Notes: generated from the letters alone by a model not told the origin. 64,000 nucleotides of DNA from Okapia johnstoni (GCA_024291935.2 CM044320.1:31712001-31776000), one strand, 5' to 3'. Positions 22,912 through 33,383 are shown, counted from the stretch's first letter. Made by a program: numbers and translations.

Positions 22912-22941
22912 TTTATAATTATACCTTAACAACAGACTATA

Positions 22942-22998
22942 TTCCCTTCTCCAAGGGAATCTTGCAGACTCAGGGATTGAACCTGGGTCTCCCAAGCC
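22942..22998 (-). repeat. Bov-tA SINE fragment
   Basis: A roughly 55-bp antisense piece: 'ttcccttctccaagggaatc' to 'attgaacctgggtctccc'. Relict of an older copy. Confidence 0.75.
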
Positions 22999-23219
22999 CC
23001 TATACTTATAAAATACTTTACATTTACATCTTACGTGGTATTTCTGCAAACAAACCCCATTGGTCAACAACAGGACAAATGTAATCCTACTTTACCAAGG
23101 AGGAAGCCAAGAACAGATCCAGAGAAGCTGTACTATTATTGACCAAGGCCACATAGCCAAGCTCAGATGCAGACCTGACTCTAAAGCCAGCTGCATCTTG
23201 TTTTCTTTTGGGCAGGACT

Positions 23220-23302
23220 CAGTTCAGTTCAGTTCAGTTCAGTCGCTCAGTTGTGTCCAACTCTTTGCGACCCCATGAACCGCAGCACACCAGGCCTCTC
23301 TG
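23220..23302 (-). mobile_element. Very short BovB-type 3' tail insertion
   Basis: Only about 83 bp: four to five TTCAG repeats, then 'tcgctcagttgtgtccaact' to 'caccaggcctctctg'. Bounded by a perfect 12-bp duplication TTGGGCAGGACT at 23208-23219 and 23303-23314, so a genuine integration that aborted almost at once. Confidence 0.93.
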
Positions 23303-23462
23303 TTGGGCAGGACTATAGCAGGCCATTAATGCCTCACAGCCATCCATCTGCTCGCAGAGCTCTGCCCAGACTCAGGGAAGAGCCATGGCTCTCATTCACC
23401 TCCAACTTGACTCCTCCCATTTCTTCAAAGACAATCTGAACAAAGTTCCTTTTCTGAAGATG

Positions 23463-23669
23463 TGTTAGTCACTCAGTTGTGTCCAGCTCATTGAGACCCT
23501 ATGGACTGTTAGCCTGCCAGTTTCCTCTGTCCACGGAGTTCTTCAGGCAAGAATATTGCAATGGGTTGACATTCTCTTCTCCAGGTGATCACCCCAACCC
23601 AGGAATTGAACCAGGGTCTCTTGTATTGCAGGCAGATTCTTTACTGTGTGAGCCACCAGGGAAACCCTG
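23463..23669 (-). repeat. Bov-tA SINE
   Basis: Antisense copy, moderately diverged. Duplication CTGAAGATG at 23454-23462 and 23670-23678. Confidence 0.94.
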
Positions 23670-23744
23670 CTGAAGATGGATTCCCCCAAAAGGATTTTGG
23701 GAGACATATTTCTCCATTAAAAAAAAAAAACCTTCAGACCACTA

Positions 23745-24053
23745 AGTGAAAGTGAAAGCTGCTGAGTCGTGTCACTCTTTGTGACCTCATGGACTATAAA
23801 ATCCATGGAATTCTCCAGGCCAGAATACTGGAGTGGGTAGTCTTTCCCTTCTCCAGGTGATGTTCCCAGCCCAGGGATTGAACCCAGGTCTCCCGCATTG
23901 CAGGCAGAGTCTTTATCAGCTGAGCCACAAGGGAAGCCCAAGAATACTGGAGTGGGTAGCCTATCCCTTCTCCAGGGGATCTACCTGACCCAGGAATTGA
24001 ACCAGTGTCTCCTGCATTGCAGGTGGATTCTTTACCAACTGAGCTATCAGGGA
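23745..24053 (-). repeat. Dimeric Bov-tA SINE
   Basis: Antisense equivalent of the dimer at 20.8 kb. Read on the minus strand, a partial first unit ends 'cactccagtattcttgg' and runs straight into a second head 'gcttcccttgtggctcagc'. Short duplication AGACCACTA at 23736-23744 and 24054-24062. Confidence 0.93.
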
Positions 24054-24063
24054 AGACCACTAA

Positions 24064-24096
24064 TTTCTCTAGTGGTTTCTAAGACCACTAGAGAAA
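24064..24096. repeat. Perfect 13-bp inverted repeat
   Basis: Arms TTTCTCTAGTGGT (24064-24076) and ACCACTAGAGAAA (24084-24096) are exact complements around a 7-nt spacer. The left arm lies next to the right duplication of the SINE dimer, so part of it was probably created with that insertion. Confidence 0.9.
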
Positions 24097-24440
24097 CAAT
24101 ACATGTGAGACAGTTTGCTTACCAATAACAGAGTCAGCCAAAAACATGCCTAGGTTTCATACAGTGTTTTTTAGTTTAGTGTTGTTTTTTTTTTTTTTAA
24201 TAGCTGTAGTGAAGTTGCAGGGCTCTAGGAACCTACTGTAAGTATCTTTCACTTTCACTCTCACGGGGGATAAAGGCTGACAAGGATGGCAGACACGAAG
24301 CATTAAGTGATGACCCCTAAGCTCTATATTAGCTAGTGGTGGGCAAGACAATCCAGATTTACCCAATGCCTGTTATGTCCTGGGAACTCCATATACATAA
24401 TTTGATCTAATTCTCACAACCCCGGTCAATCACACAAGTA
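24097..24440. other. Non-coding; weak MIR-like core at right
   Basis: 24365-24425 has the antisense MIR-like 'gcctgttatgtcctgggaac...ttctcacaacccc' order. Otherwise nothing. Confidence 0.4.
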
Positions 24441-25640
24441 CTTCCTGAGTGTCTTCTGCTCTGTGCCTTACACTGGGCCAGTACAAGGGAAATAATGATT
24501 CTTTCCTTGTTGAATTGCCAGTCTTGGACAGCAGTTTTCAACCTGTCTTCTACCCTTACACTCATGAGAGATACAGCATATCATTGGTCCCATGGGTTCA
24601 TTGTGTTCCGAAGTTTAGGATACACTCATGGCAGACTGGAAGTGGTCGGGGTGAAGGGGGTTTTGAGATGTAGGCTGATGAAGCACCTTGAATGATTCTG
24701 GTGTAGTCCCCTTCTATATGAATAAAGACACAGATTCAGGGAAATGAAAAGACACTCAGTCTACAGTGTCTGGGTGCTGTGATGGGAAAGCACAGCTCTT
24801 TGAACGAGCTGGAGGGGCACAAACCGTGAAGCTGGGTGGAGTGCAAAGAACTTTCCGGAGGAAGTGACATACACTTAGCAATGAAAGAGTGGTAGGAGCT
24901 TTCAGTCAGAAACATGGGCATGGGGATAAGATGCCTTGGTATGGTGGCATTCTCAGAACAGCCTCTGCTAAAGCTCAGAGAAATGACAAAAGAATTTGGC
25001 ATCATTAGACAAACTGCACAAATTTCAGAATGGCTGAAGGGTGGTGTGCAAGCAAGGGGAGCAGCCAGAGTCCTAGGTCTGGGCTCAATCTTGAGTGGCT
25101 TTGTGTCAGGCGTCATTCTTAGGGCAGTGGGTCCCACTGCCCTCCCTAGTGGGAGCCCTAATGCGGGGCGGCCCAGCAACTGCTTGCAAAGACCTCCCAT
25201 GGCTGTTTGCTTCCTTCTGCCAGAGCTAGCTTTGCTCCCTGCTCCGGCAGTGGGCACACAAGGGGCTGGCCTGCGAAGGGGACTGATGGAGGGGATATGG
25301 CCTCCTGGAAGAGGTGATTTTAGGGGTTGGTAGACAGAAGGCAGCTAATCCAAGGTACAAGTTGGCCATTAATTCCGTGTATTAGTTAAGAGAAAGGGGA
25401 ATTAGCCAGGCTTTGGCTTGAATAACTGGGTGGGGATGTGCAGGGGTAGCGCCAACCTTTCATGGTAGGTGGCTGGGAGATAGATAAGGAGTAGCTCAGT
25501 TTGGAACATTTAAGTTGGTGGTGCCCAAGTGGGGATGTCCTGAGTACAGATCTGGAGGTCAGAAAGAGACCTGGGTAAGAGAGAAAGACTTCAAATGGCA
25601 ATGGGGGTCAGGCTTTGGGTAAAATCATCCAGAAGAGTGT
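24440..25640 (-). repeat. L2 LINE fragment (antisense)
   Basis: Decayed L2 order on the minus strand: 'tgccttacactgggccagta' at the left, 'gcattctcagaacagcctct' in the middle, and 'aagtggggatgtcctgagta', 'atctggaggtcagaaagaga' at the right. Overlapping frames of 139 and 173 codons on both strands (24.7-25.3 kb) are inside it and I do not regard them as genes. Confidence 0.5.
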
Positions 25641-26449
25641 GTTGAGTGAGAAGAGACTTAGCCTCGGAGGGAACTTTGAGAACCACCAGAATCCACAAGA
25701 GTAGAGGTGGAAAAAGGGACAGCAGAGGAGAATGTCAGCAGATGGGTAGCAGGTTACTTCCATTTTACAGATGAGGACACTGGGTCTCACATTCACAGCA
25801 GGTCTAAGGCTTTCCAGCCGAGGTGAGACAGAAACAGTATTCAACCTCTATCAGATTCCTGGCTTTCAAATCACCTGTTTCTATTTAAAAAAAAATTGCA
25901 ATTATATACAGAGGTATAACCTTCTTCCCCGTAACTTTTCCTCCTTTGAATTTCCCTTCCCAGACACTAATCACTATCTTCCAGTCTTCTTTCCCTTCCC
26001 TGGCTCTCTTCCCCCACCAGCCTTGATAACCATCATGGGGGATAAGGCAACCAATGGGAAAAGCAAGGAAAGGACTCATGTGACCTTGAATGAGACTACG
26101 GACTAATTCTGAACATGGCCCCAACTCTTAATTTACAAGGTAATTCACTCAGTTCTTTAGATCTGACCTGAGCTAGGAATGAAGTGCTATATAAAGTTTA
26201 ATCATTAAACGATTTTATAAGACACTGTTGCAAACAGGGAGCAATGAGAAAATTGGCTTAAACAATTTGGTGTTCAGGAGCAGTCTTTCTTACTCCAGGA
26301 GATTAAACATGCCACCTGAGAGCCACCATGTTTAACTAGGACCAGGTTTATTGCAGTTGACTGACAGCAGGAGTGAACGAAGGCTCTTGCTTGCCTTCTT
26401 GCTGTGAACTGAGGTGAGCCTGGAAGATGCCCCGATCAAAGCCAGCTCC
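25641..26449. other. Non-coding; MIR-like core at 25760-25860
   Basis: 'cattttacagatgaggacac' is a MIR core phrase (antisense). The remainder is unassigned, with a mildly pyrimidine-rich stretch at 25920-26020. Confidence 0.45.
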
Positions 26450-26494
26450 CTGCCCCCACAGACTGTGTAGGCTTTGGCGTCAGACTGCCTGGTT

Positions 26495-26640
26495 CCCATC
26501 CGCAGAAGAGGACACACTGGTTCTCAGAATCTGTTTCCTTATCTGCAAAATGCGGCTCAGAGTACTCACCCCATCTAGTTATAGTGAGAATTAAATGAGA
26601 TAGATAGCCTGTCAAAGCACTCAGGACCCAGCAGGAACAA
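26495..26640 (+). repeat. MIR SINE fragment
   Basis: 'aatctgtttccttatctgca', 'aatgcggctcagagtactca', 'gagaattaaatgagatagat' and 'aaagcactcagg' follow the sense MIR core and 3' order. Confidence 0.7.
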
Positions 26641-27099
26641 TCATCACTGGCTGCTGTCACCAACCTTTTTTGCGCTAAGCTCGTCACGGGCGGAGTGGGC
26701 TGGGAGCCCAGGAGAATTGGTTACTGCGGTTACCTTGTGATGACCCTGAGCCAGTCTTCCAAGAGACAGAATGTACTAATGGACACTATTCTCCTGCTGC
26801 CTGTCTGTCCTCAAGAGATTTCTAAGAAGCAGTGGCAAGGCCTCAGGAGCTAGGTCCCTGGCAGAGAGCAAGTTTCTGGTGACCACGTCCCTCAATACCG
26901 AGAAAACAAAATCCCCGATAAGGTGCGGAGAACCTGTCAGGTTCTACACATGGCTGCAACCCTTGGTGACTCCCTGGGAACCCTCCCCCCGACCCCCACC
27001 CATCCGCTTCCACCACCACCTGCTTTTTCCTCTGATGGACTTCAGCTCGCGCTAAACTTAAGTACAGCAGGGGACACTTGGTACGCTTCCCCGGCCCCT
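26641..27099. other. Unique sequence flanking the CpG island
   Basis: Repeat-free as far as I can see, with GC content rising to the right and a C-rich run near 26985-27020. Plausibly part of the regulatory region of the following island. Confidence 0.5.
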
Positions 27100-27368
27100 C
27101 CCTCCTGGAATTCAGGACATCCAGCTAAGCTAGACCCCGCGGGTCTATCTTTAAAAGTAACTAGTCGTGGCTCCTACCGAGCCCGCTGGTGAGGGCAACG
27201 TGGGGCGGCCCAGGCCAGGAGTCCCCCGAGCGCCCCCAGCGCCCGCCTTCTGCCGGAGAGCCCGCAGCTCCCCGCCCGGGGCAGCACCCCGGGCCCGCAG
27301 AACCCCTCCGAGGAGAAACAACCAGCTCTGCAGATGCAGCCCTTGCAGTTTGGGTCTCTTCTCTCCTC

Positions 27369-27376
27369 TGACGTAA
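27369..27376 (+). promoter_or_regulatory. CRE/ATF-like site TGACGTAA
   Basis: TGACGTAA is a half-canonical CRE (TGACGTCA with one change), a form bound by CREB/ATF and C/EBP-ATF dimers. It lies in the left shoulder of the island. Confidence 0.5.
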
Positions 27377-27932
27377 TGTCAGTTTCCTGCTTTCGCACTG
27401 CAGTGTGCAGCTCACTGGCCGGTAAGTCTGAGGATCAATGGATTGTACGCCAAGATAATCACCGCCACTATCTTGCAGTTTATTTTCCACGAATACACCC
27501 CGCCCCCAAATTCCACGACTTTTGGCTTTTCAGGCGGTATTGTTCTCCCCTCCCCCCAGGAAGGCCGCCTCTACACACAGCCCAGCACCAGGAAACAGGC
27601 GACGGTTTGTGGCTCAAATGTGGGGCCGGGGCGGGGTCGGTTCAAACCTTCTCTGCACCCCCACCCCCTGCTTTGAGATGCCAAATCCCTGGTTTTGTTT
27701 CCAGCAAAACTATGGTCGGAGCGCCAGCGTTTCCTCCCCTTCTCCAGAAACAGAGCTGGGAAGTGGGTAAAAACTATTTACTACGGAACGTGCTAGGACG
27801 CTTCTCCACGCCCCACACCCCCACAGGGAAAGGACCGGCAGCGACCGCCCCGCCACCTCACTCGCGCCAGGCCAACTGCAGCTCCGCGGCCGCTGCCACC
27901 GCCCAGCCGAGCCCGGGGAGACTCCCAAGGGC

Positions 27933-28027
27933 TCTTTAAATACGATCTATAAATACTACGGGCGCTCGGCGCGCGCGTCACCGCAGAGCCGGCCTCCGAT
28001 TGGCTGTCGTAACCCCGCTATTTGCAT
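27933..28027. promoter_or_regulatory. Core promoter cluster: TATA, CRE-like, CCAAT, octamer
   Basis: TATAAATA at 27948-27955 fits a plus-strand TATA box and is preceded by CTTTAAATA. To its right are CGTCAC (27976-27981; minus GTGACG), ATTGG (27999-28003; minus CCAAT) and a perfect octamer ATTTGCAT (28020-28027). Read on the minus strand, the order octamer, CCAAT, CRE-like, TATA-like is the usual promoter arrangement, with a start expected near 27920. Read on the plus strand the TATA is better, with a start near 27980. Direction is unresolved and may be both. Confidence 0.55.
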
Positions 28028-28350
28028 AGCCGGATTGCTCAACCGGGCGGCGACCTCAGCCGAGCGCGCCCCTCCCCCGCAGCGGACGCGCGGGCCGCTC
28101 GGGGCCGGCGGGCGGGGACGGCTGGGTGGCGGCCGCGCGGCCCGGCGACTTGTGCGAAGCGGCGGTGGCGACGTCCAGAGTGACTTGAACTCCGGAACAT
28201 TTCGAGTCTTGAGTCATGCGGCGGTCTTCCGGGAGGCCGGCCGCCTCCCAGAAGGATCAGTTTTGCGCAGCCGAAGACCAGCGCCTTTAGTCCTGCGCCT
28301 TGGGGTGATCAAAAAAGGCTTTTTGCCTGATCACTAGTCAGACCTCGTTA

Positions 28351-29464
28351 GTTTGAAAACCAAACCAGGAGTGTTTTGGAAATGAAAGAGGTTTAAAGCT
28401 AAGTTTTCAGAAAAGCACCCATTCATCGATAAGAAGCTAGGGGGAAAGATTCTCTTGTAGCAACGGAAAATGTTCAGCTACTTGGCCCTGACTGGAGCTG
28501 GTTGGCTCTGGGGAGGCGGGTACTAGCTGAGAGGGTCAAAGAGGGTGGGGAAAGACCACGCTTTGGAATCCGGGAAGCAGTCCGACTTTGCGGGGAATAT
28601 TGGCACTCGGGATTCTGTCGAGAAGATGCTATTGATCGCGGGAGATAAATGTAGATAAATGTGCAGATATTGTTTTGTATTAGTATTCAGATGTTATGAA
28701 AATCGTTTTATCTTCAGGATGTAACCTGAGAATAGGAACTGTGGCTGCCGATTGTTCCAAACATTCTAGGTAAAATCTACAACATTGTAAATTCCTTACT
28801 TTTGAATGTGATAAATACGATGACTTTCAGTTTCCTCATTTTGTTTTAAAATGTCCTGCCCTAAAGCGCAGAAAGCACATGGTAAGGGTCCAAGTCTTCC
28901 CGTAACAGTATCCGGGGAAGACGCTAGAAGTATCTTACACCGAGTCGGTCAACAGAAAATATTAGTGGTGTGAATCAAATATGTTCATTAGAAGAAACTA
29001 AGCATTGCTCAAAATCTAAAGTCTCATTCAACTATGTTTCATAAACGTTCTTTCCCCCTAAATAAAGCTCAAAGCTCACAGGACTTTTGTTATTCTACAA
29101 CACTCTTTTAACTACTGTTACTTGGATGCAGCGAATATGTATCGAAAAGCTTTTTGAAAAAGAACTTCGGATTTTAACTGAAGAGCGCCCTCTGCTGCCA
29201 AACTGTTTATGGGCAACGCGCCTGAAAAGGGAAATGCTTGGGAGTATGCCCACCCTAAAACTGGCAAGGTGAACTTTGGGATATTTTTACGTCTTTGCAA
29301 TTCATTTTGTAGTTCTAGCCATTTTAATCATTTACGCTAAGCAAATAGGATCATTCAGTTGTGAATACTACCTTAAATTTCATTCTCATTTGCACAGTAA
29401 TACATAGCAGTTTATGTTTTAAAACCAATACAAAAGCAGGAGATAGACTTGTTTTACAGTCAGT
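28351..29464. other. Unique non-coding sequence downstream of CpG island
   Basis: About 1.1 kb without recognised repeats. It contains a possible splice donor ATGGTAAGG near 28880 and an AATAAAG at about 29061. Neither is enough to define an exon. Confidence 0.45.
29183..29199 (-). promoter_or_regulatory. CTCF-like motif
   Basis: On the minus strand it reads TGGCAGCAGAGGGCGCT, a close fit to the CTCF core (C-C-A/G-x-x-A-G-x-G-G-G-C-G-C). It lies about 0.9 kb from the CpG island in otherwise unique DNA. Predicted from motif only. Confidence 0.55.
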
Positions 29465-29476
29465 ATTCTCTGCATT

Positions 29477-29708
29477 GGGCTTCCCCAGTGGCTCAGTGAT
29501 GAAAGAATTTGCCTGCAATGCAGGACATGCTCAGGAGACCTGGGTACCATCTGTGGTTTGGAAAGATCCCGCCTGGAGAATGAAATGGCAACCCACTCCG
29601 ATATTCTTGCCTGGAGAATTCCATGGACAGAGGAACCTGGCAGTCTCTAGTCCATGGGGTCACAAAGAGTCAGATACAACTGAGTGACTAAACAACAAAC
29701 AACAAAAA
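29477..29708 (+). repeat. Bov-tA SINE
   Basis: Sense copy with a short internal insertion near the head ('caggacatgctcaggagacc') and tail ending 'gactaaacaacaaacaacaa'. Perfect duplication ATTCTCTGCATT at 29465-29476 and 29709-29720. Confidence 0.96.
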
Positions 29709-29720
29709 ATTCTCTGCATT

Positions 29721-31385
29721 AATAGCTACCAAAGTAAGAAAAAAAAATGCTTTAATCATTGAAATACTTTTTCCAGTGATTTTAGTGCTGTGTCATATGA
29801 ATCATTAAATTTTGACTAATTTGAACACACACTAATTGCAACAACTTACATCAGCGTTTTCCTTCTTAGCTTTTTTTCTGTTTTCACCAGTGTTTCTGGT
29901 GCCCTAGGCCAAGTAGAAACGTACTTATAACAGCTGCCTTTTTGGTTGTCATCTCCTCACTATAAAGACTGTCATTTTATTGTAGTATTCATGTATTTAT
30001 TGTACTTACACAGTATTTTCCTCACCCCCCTTTTTTAACGTTAATGTTTCTTTTACTAATTCATTTGTTATCCGTATTAACGTTAACGTTAATGTTTCTT
30101 TTACTAATTCATTTCTTTGTTATCCGTATTAACGTGCTGAGATGAAAGCAGTTTTTAAAAAGTCCCAAGTAGCTATGTAAATTGCAAACTGCACATCTTG
30201 ACTGCTCTTTCCATTGGTTCTCATTTTTCAGAGCTGCTCATCTTAAGGAAGAAAGAGATACAGTCAGAGGTTAGCCACTGGTACAACTTTGAATCACTAG
30301 GAGGTAAGAGGATAACTGGTAAACCACAAATGAAGAGATAAGGGAGGCATGTGTCTTCTTCTGTAAATGCTAATATGGGCCTTTCAGCTGCATTCCTCAC
30401 AGTAAGCACTTTACCACTGTTTATAGAAACATACAGATAATGATCACAAATTAGCCTGTGGTTCTCGATTCTCTCTCAGTTGCAGAGTCAGAGATGGAAA
30501 TAGAGTCCGTTATTATGCTGAGAAATGTATTTAGAAAAACATACTGGGTGGTGGGGTGGTAGGCGGTGTGTAGAAAGACTCTGTCCTTGTGTAAGCCCAG
30601 GGTGAGCAGTGTAGCATGGTCAAGGAAGTCAAGTGCTCCACCTGCCCTGTGAACTGGCCTCCCTTTTCCCAGTTACTGGTGCAGGAACTGCATCTTTTTC
30701 AAATGGATGCTCACAGCTGCCATGGGAATATGCCTGGCAGTTGTTTGTCTCCCCACTCCCCATTTATTTAGTGATAATAACAAATTGTTCTATTTATATT
30801 CTACCGTGCATGGGAGCAACTGGATACATAACAAAAGGCTTATGAATTGACCCAGCTTCGTTGCAGTTAGGTCAGCCTATCCCTGAGATCCTGGGGTGAT
30901 TAATAAATTAATTAATTTGCAGTAGACTGCAATGCTGGCTTGTCTGGTCCATTGACCAAGGGATGGTCTCTAAACTGTATTGCCAATGTCTTTACTTGAC
31001 AAGGAGATTATATGACCCATAGCATGTGGATATGGGAGTATTTACACTTGCTATGGCAGAAGTATGAAATACATACTTATTAAATTTGGGTTTTCTTTCT
31101 GTATTAACATATGACTCATTTTGTATATGCTGTCTGTTGAGGAGCTCATAAACTCTGCTTACAATACTAAATAAAACTATTTTGTTTTTGTAAAAATAAA
31201 TTTATAACAAAATCTAGTTGATTTTTATCTTTTATAATTACTCCTTCACAGCTGTGCTTCCTCATTTAAACACATCTCCCTTTATGTAATTTTGCTCTAT
31301 ACATCAGATGGCCTAAAGAATATTATTACTAGAATTAGTATATATCAAGGATCAACCAAAGTCTCTTGACAAGGCTAGCACTATG
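29721..31385. other. AT-rich non-coding sequence
   Basis: Apart from the tandem duplication, no gene or repeat family is recognised. Confidence 0.4.
30037..30136. repeat. Imperfect tandem duplication, about 50-bp unit
   Basis: Two adjacent copies, 30037-30084 (48 bp) and 30085-30136 (52 bp), both starting AACGTTAATGTTTC and ending ATCCGTATTAACGT. The second has 4 extra bases (TTCTTTG versus TTG). Confidence 0.92.
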
Positions 31386-31470
31386 GTTGCATTTTATAAG
31401 GAAGATAATTGATCCAAGTTAGTGTCAGAGCTAGGAATCAAATCCAAGTCCATATGACTCTAGGTAAAAC
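31386..31470 (-). repeat. MIR SINE fragment
   Basis: Antisense MIR-like order: 'gcattttataaggaagataa', 'agtgtcagagctaggaatca', 'ccaagtccatatgactcta'. Confidence 0.5.
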
Positions 31471-32255
31471 CCTCAGAGAATACTGCAAATATATAAAATT
31501 GAAAATGAAAGCCATAGGCCTAATACTACTCACTTTCTATGGTATCCTAGAGCAATACTTTCCAAATTATATATCAGAAAATGTTAGTTACATATGATAG
31601 ATATGAATGGCATGAGGAAAGATTCCATGATCAAATACGTTTTGGAAATAATGGGTTAAACCAACACTTTTAAATTGTAAAACTGTACGTTAGTGAGAAC
31701 CATTCATGCTTGTAGTCATTGTGGGTTTGTATAGTTATTACTGTGTTTTTTCCAGGAAATGGCAAAAACATGTCTTTCTACTTTTGCACAATGTGCCATT
31801 TGAACTCTCATTGGAGACAGAGGTGAGACTAATATGAAACCCCTAATACTTGGATACTGTCCTTTTTTGTGCATTGCTAAAATCATTACTTCCTGGTGCT
31901 TTTTGAGTTGACAGATTATTTGTACAAGATGGATTAAAAAAACCAACTAAATCTTTACCGGGTTCTAAATGCCTTACACTATTACTTGTTACACCTAAAA
32001 TATATGTTTGGAAAGTTCAAAGATTTTCTTGCTAGTGAGAGACTTGCCAAATGCAGTATAAGGACATTCGAATAACGAAACGTAAAATTATTTTTAAAAT
32101 AGGCTAAGGACAAGTAGTTGGTTGACCTAAAAATAGTTGAAATTTGTGTGCCTGAACTAGTACGTATGCATAATATATATTCGTTTGAACTTGTTGAGAG
32201 GAGAGGCTGTTTTTGTTTCTTTATCCTTGCCAAATACTTGGTCCACAGGAGGCAT
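31471..32255. other. AT-rich non-coding sequence
   Basis: A 121-codon minus frame (31982-32347) shows no recognisable motif and overlaps the L2-like sequence on its right. Not called. Confidence 0.4.
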
Positions 32256-33110
32256 TTATGTGTCCAATATTTATTGAGTGCTTTGTTTGTACCCAGGCTT
32301 GTTTCTGTTCCTGATGCTAGAGATATGAGTGAGAAAGTCCTCATCAAGCTTATGTTTTATTGGGCAGAAATAGACAATATATGGAAAGAGGGGTGTGAAG
32401 CCACAAAGTGAATAACGGATACTGAAAAACTTGTAGGGTTAGTAGATAGGAATTCTCAGTGAGGCCAAAGCATTTTTGAGATTTGTACCAGAGCAAGCAC
32501 ACTGGGAGGAAGGGAAGGGTATGAGGTCACTTTTTAGGAGGTAATGTGATGATTGGTAACAATAAGAAGTTTTGACTTTAGAGTTGAGAGGGTTATATAG
32601 GGTAGAGTAGTGTTAGTTGCTCAGTTGTGTCCAACTCTTCACAACCCCATGGACTGTAGCCCACCAGGCTTCTCTGTTCATGGGATTCTCCAGGCAAGAA
32701 TACTGGAGTGGGTTGCCATTTCCTTCTCCAGAGGATCTTCCCAACCCAGGGATCAAAACCGGGTCTTCTGTTTTGCCCGGGTCTTCTGTTTTGCAGGCAG
32801 ATTCTTTACTACAGATTCTGAGCTACAGTGAAGTCCAAGAGGATTAAATGGAAGAAGATAAAAGGATTATTGGAGAGAAAAAGTTCAAGACTGAGAAGGC
32901 ATGGTGTTGAATGGGATAGTGTGTCAGTGATGCAGTCACAGGGGATGGAGACAGAGTGAAGAGGAAGACAGTGAGCTGTGTGCTGCTCTGAGGAGCTGAA
33001 GAGATCACAGGTGGTGCTGTGAGGAGGGCAGGCGCTGGTCAGATTGGCTGGAAAAACCTCATAAAGGCTGTAGGGTCTGAGGGGTGGAAGAGGTGAATTG
33101 GTTTGGAAAT
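32256..33110 (-). repeat. L2 LINE fragment (antisense), split by SINE
   Basis: 'tatttattgagtgctttgtt', 'ctgatgctagagatatgagt', 'gaaagtcctcatcaagctta' at the left and purine-rich L2-like sequence on both sides of the SINE at 32.6-32.8 kb. Confidence 0.5.
32608..32836 (-). repeat. Bov-tA SINE with 18-bp internal duplication
   Basis: Antisense copy in which CGGGTCTTCTGTTTTGC occurs twice in a row, at 32760-32776 and 32778-32794, next to the B-box region. Confidence 0.93.
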
Positions 33111-33383
33111 GGCAGTTTATATAAATTCAGGTCAAAGGTAAAAGGAGGTAAGAGGACCATGGGGAGGAGAATTACCAGAAGCAGGCAGAGTTCAGCTAGG
33201 CCAAGACTGGTGGAAATGAAACTATTCTCAGATCAGGACTTGAACCATGTGCAAGGACTCAAACCCAGCCAAAACCTATGATCTTCCAGCTGAAATCACA
33301 CACCTGGTTTCAGGGCTTAATGAAGCTCCTTAAGTTCGTTGTGTCTTGGTGCTGAATGAATTCAGCGAGAGGCAAAGTGAGGG

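Larger units (their letters stand above)
27100..28350. promoter_or_regulatory. CpG island, candidate promoter region
   Basis: Strongly GC-rich with many CpG dinucleotides, densest at 27200-27320 and 27830-28290. That is rare in this otherwise CpG-poor window and typical of unmethylated vertebrate promoters. No recognised repeat interrupts it. Frames of up to 201 codons (27334-27939) occur but resemble GC-driven noise and show no domain, so I cannot say whether an exon lies here. A GGTAAGTCTGAGG donor-like sequence at about 27420 is compatible with an exon end on the plus strand. Confidence 0.85.

Noticed and set aside
24736..25333. 173- and 139-codon frames on opposite strands
   Set aside because: They lie within an L2-like repeat and overlap each other antisense; no family signature.
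27334..27939. 201-codon open frame in the CpG island, plus strand
   Set aside because: Proline/serine/arginine-rich, no domain, and competing frames of similar length on both strands; long frames are expected in CpG-rich DNA with few stop codons.
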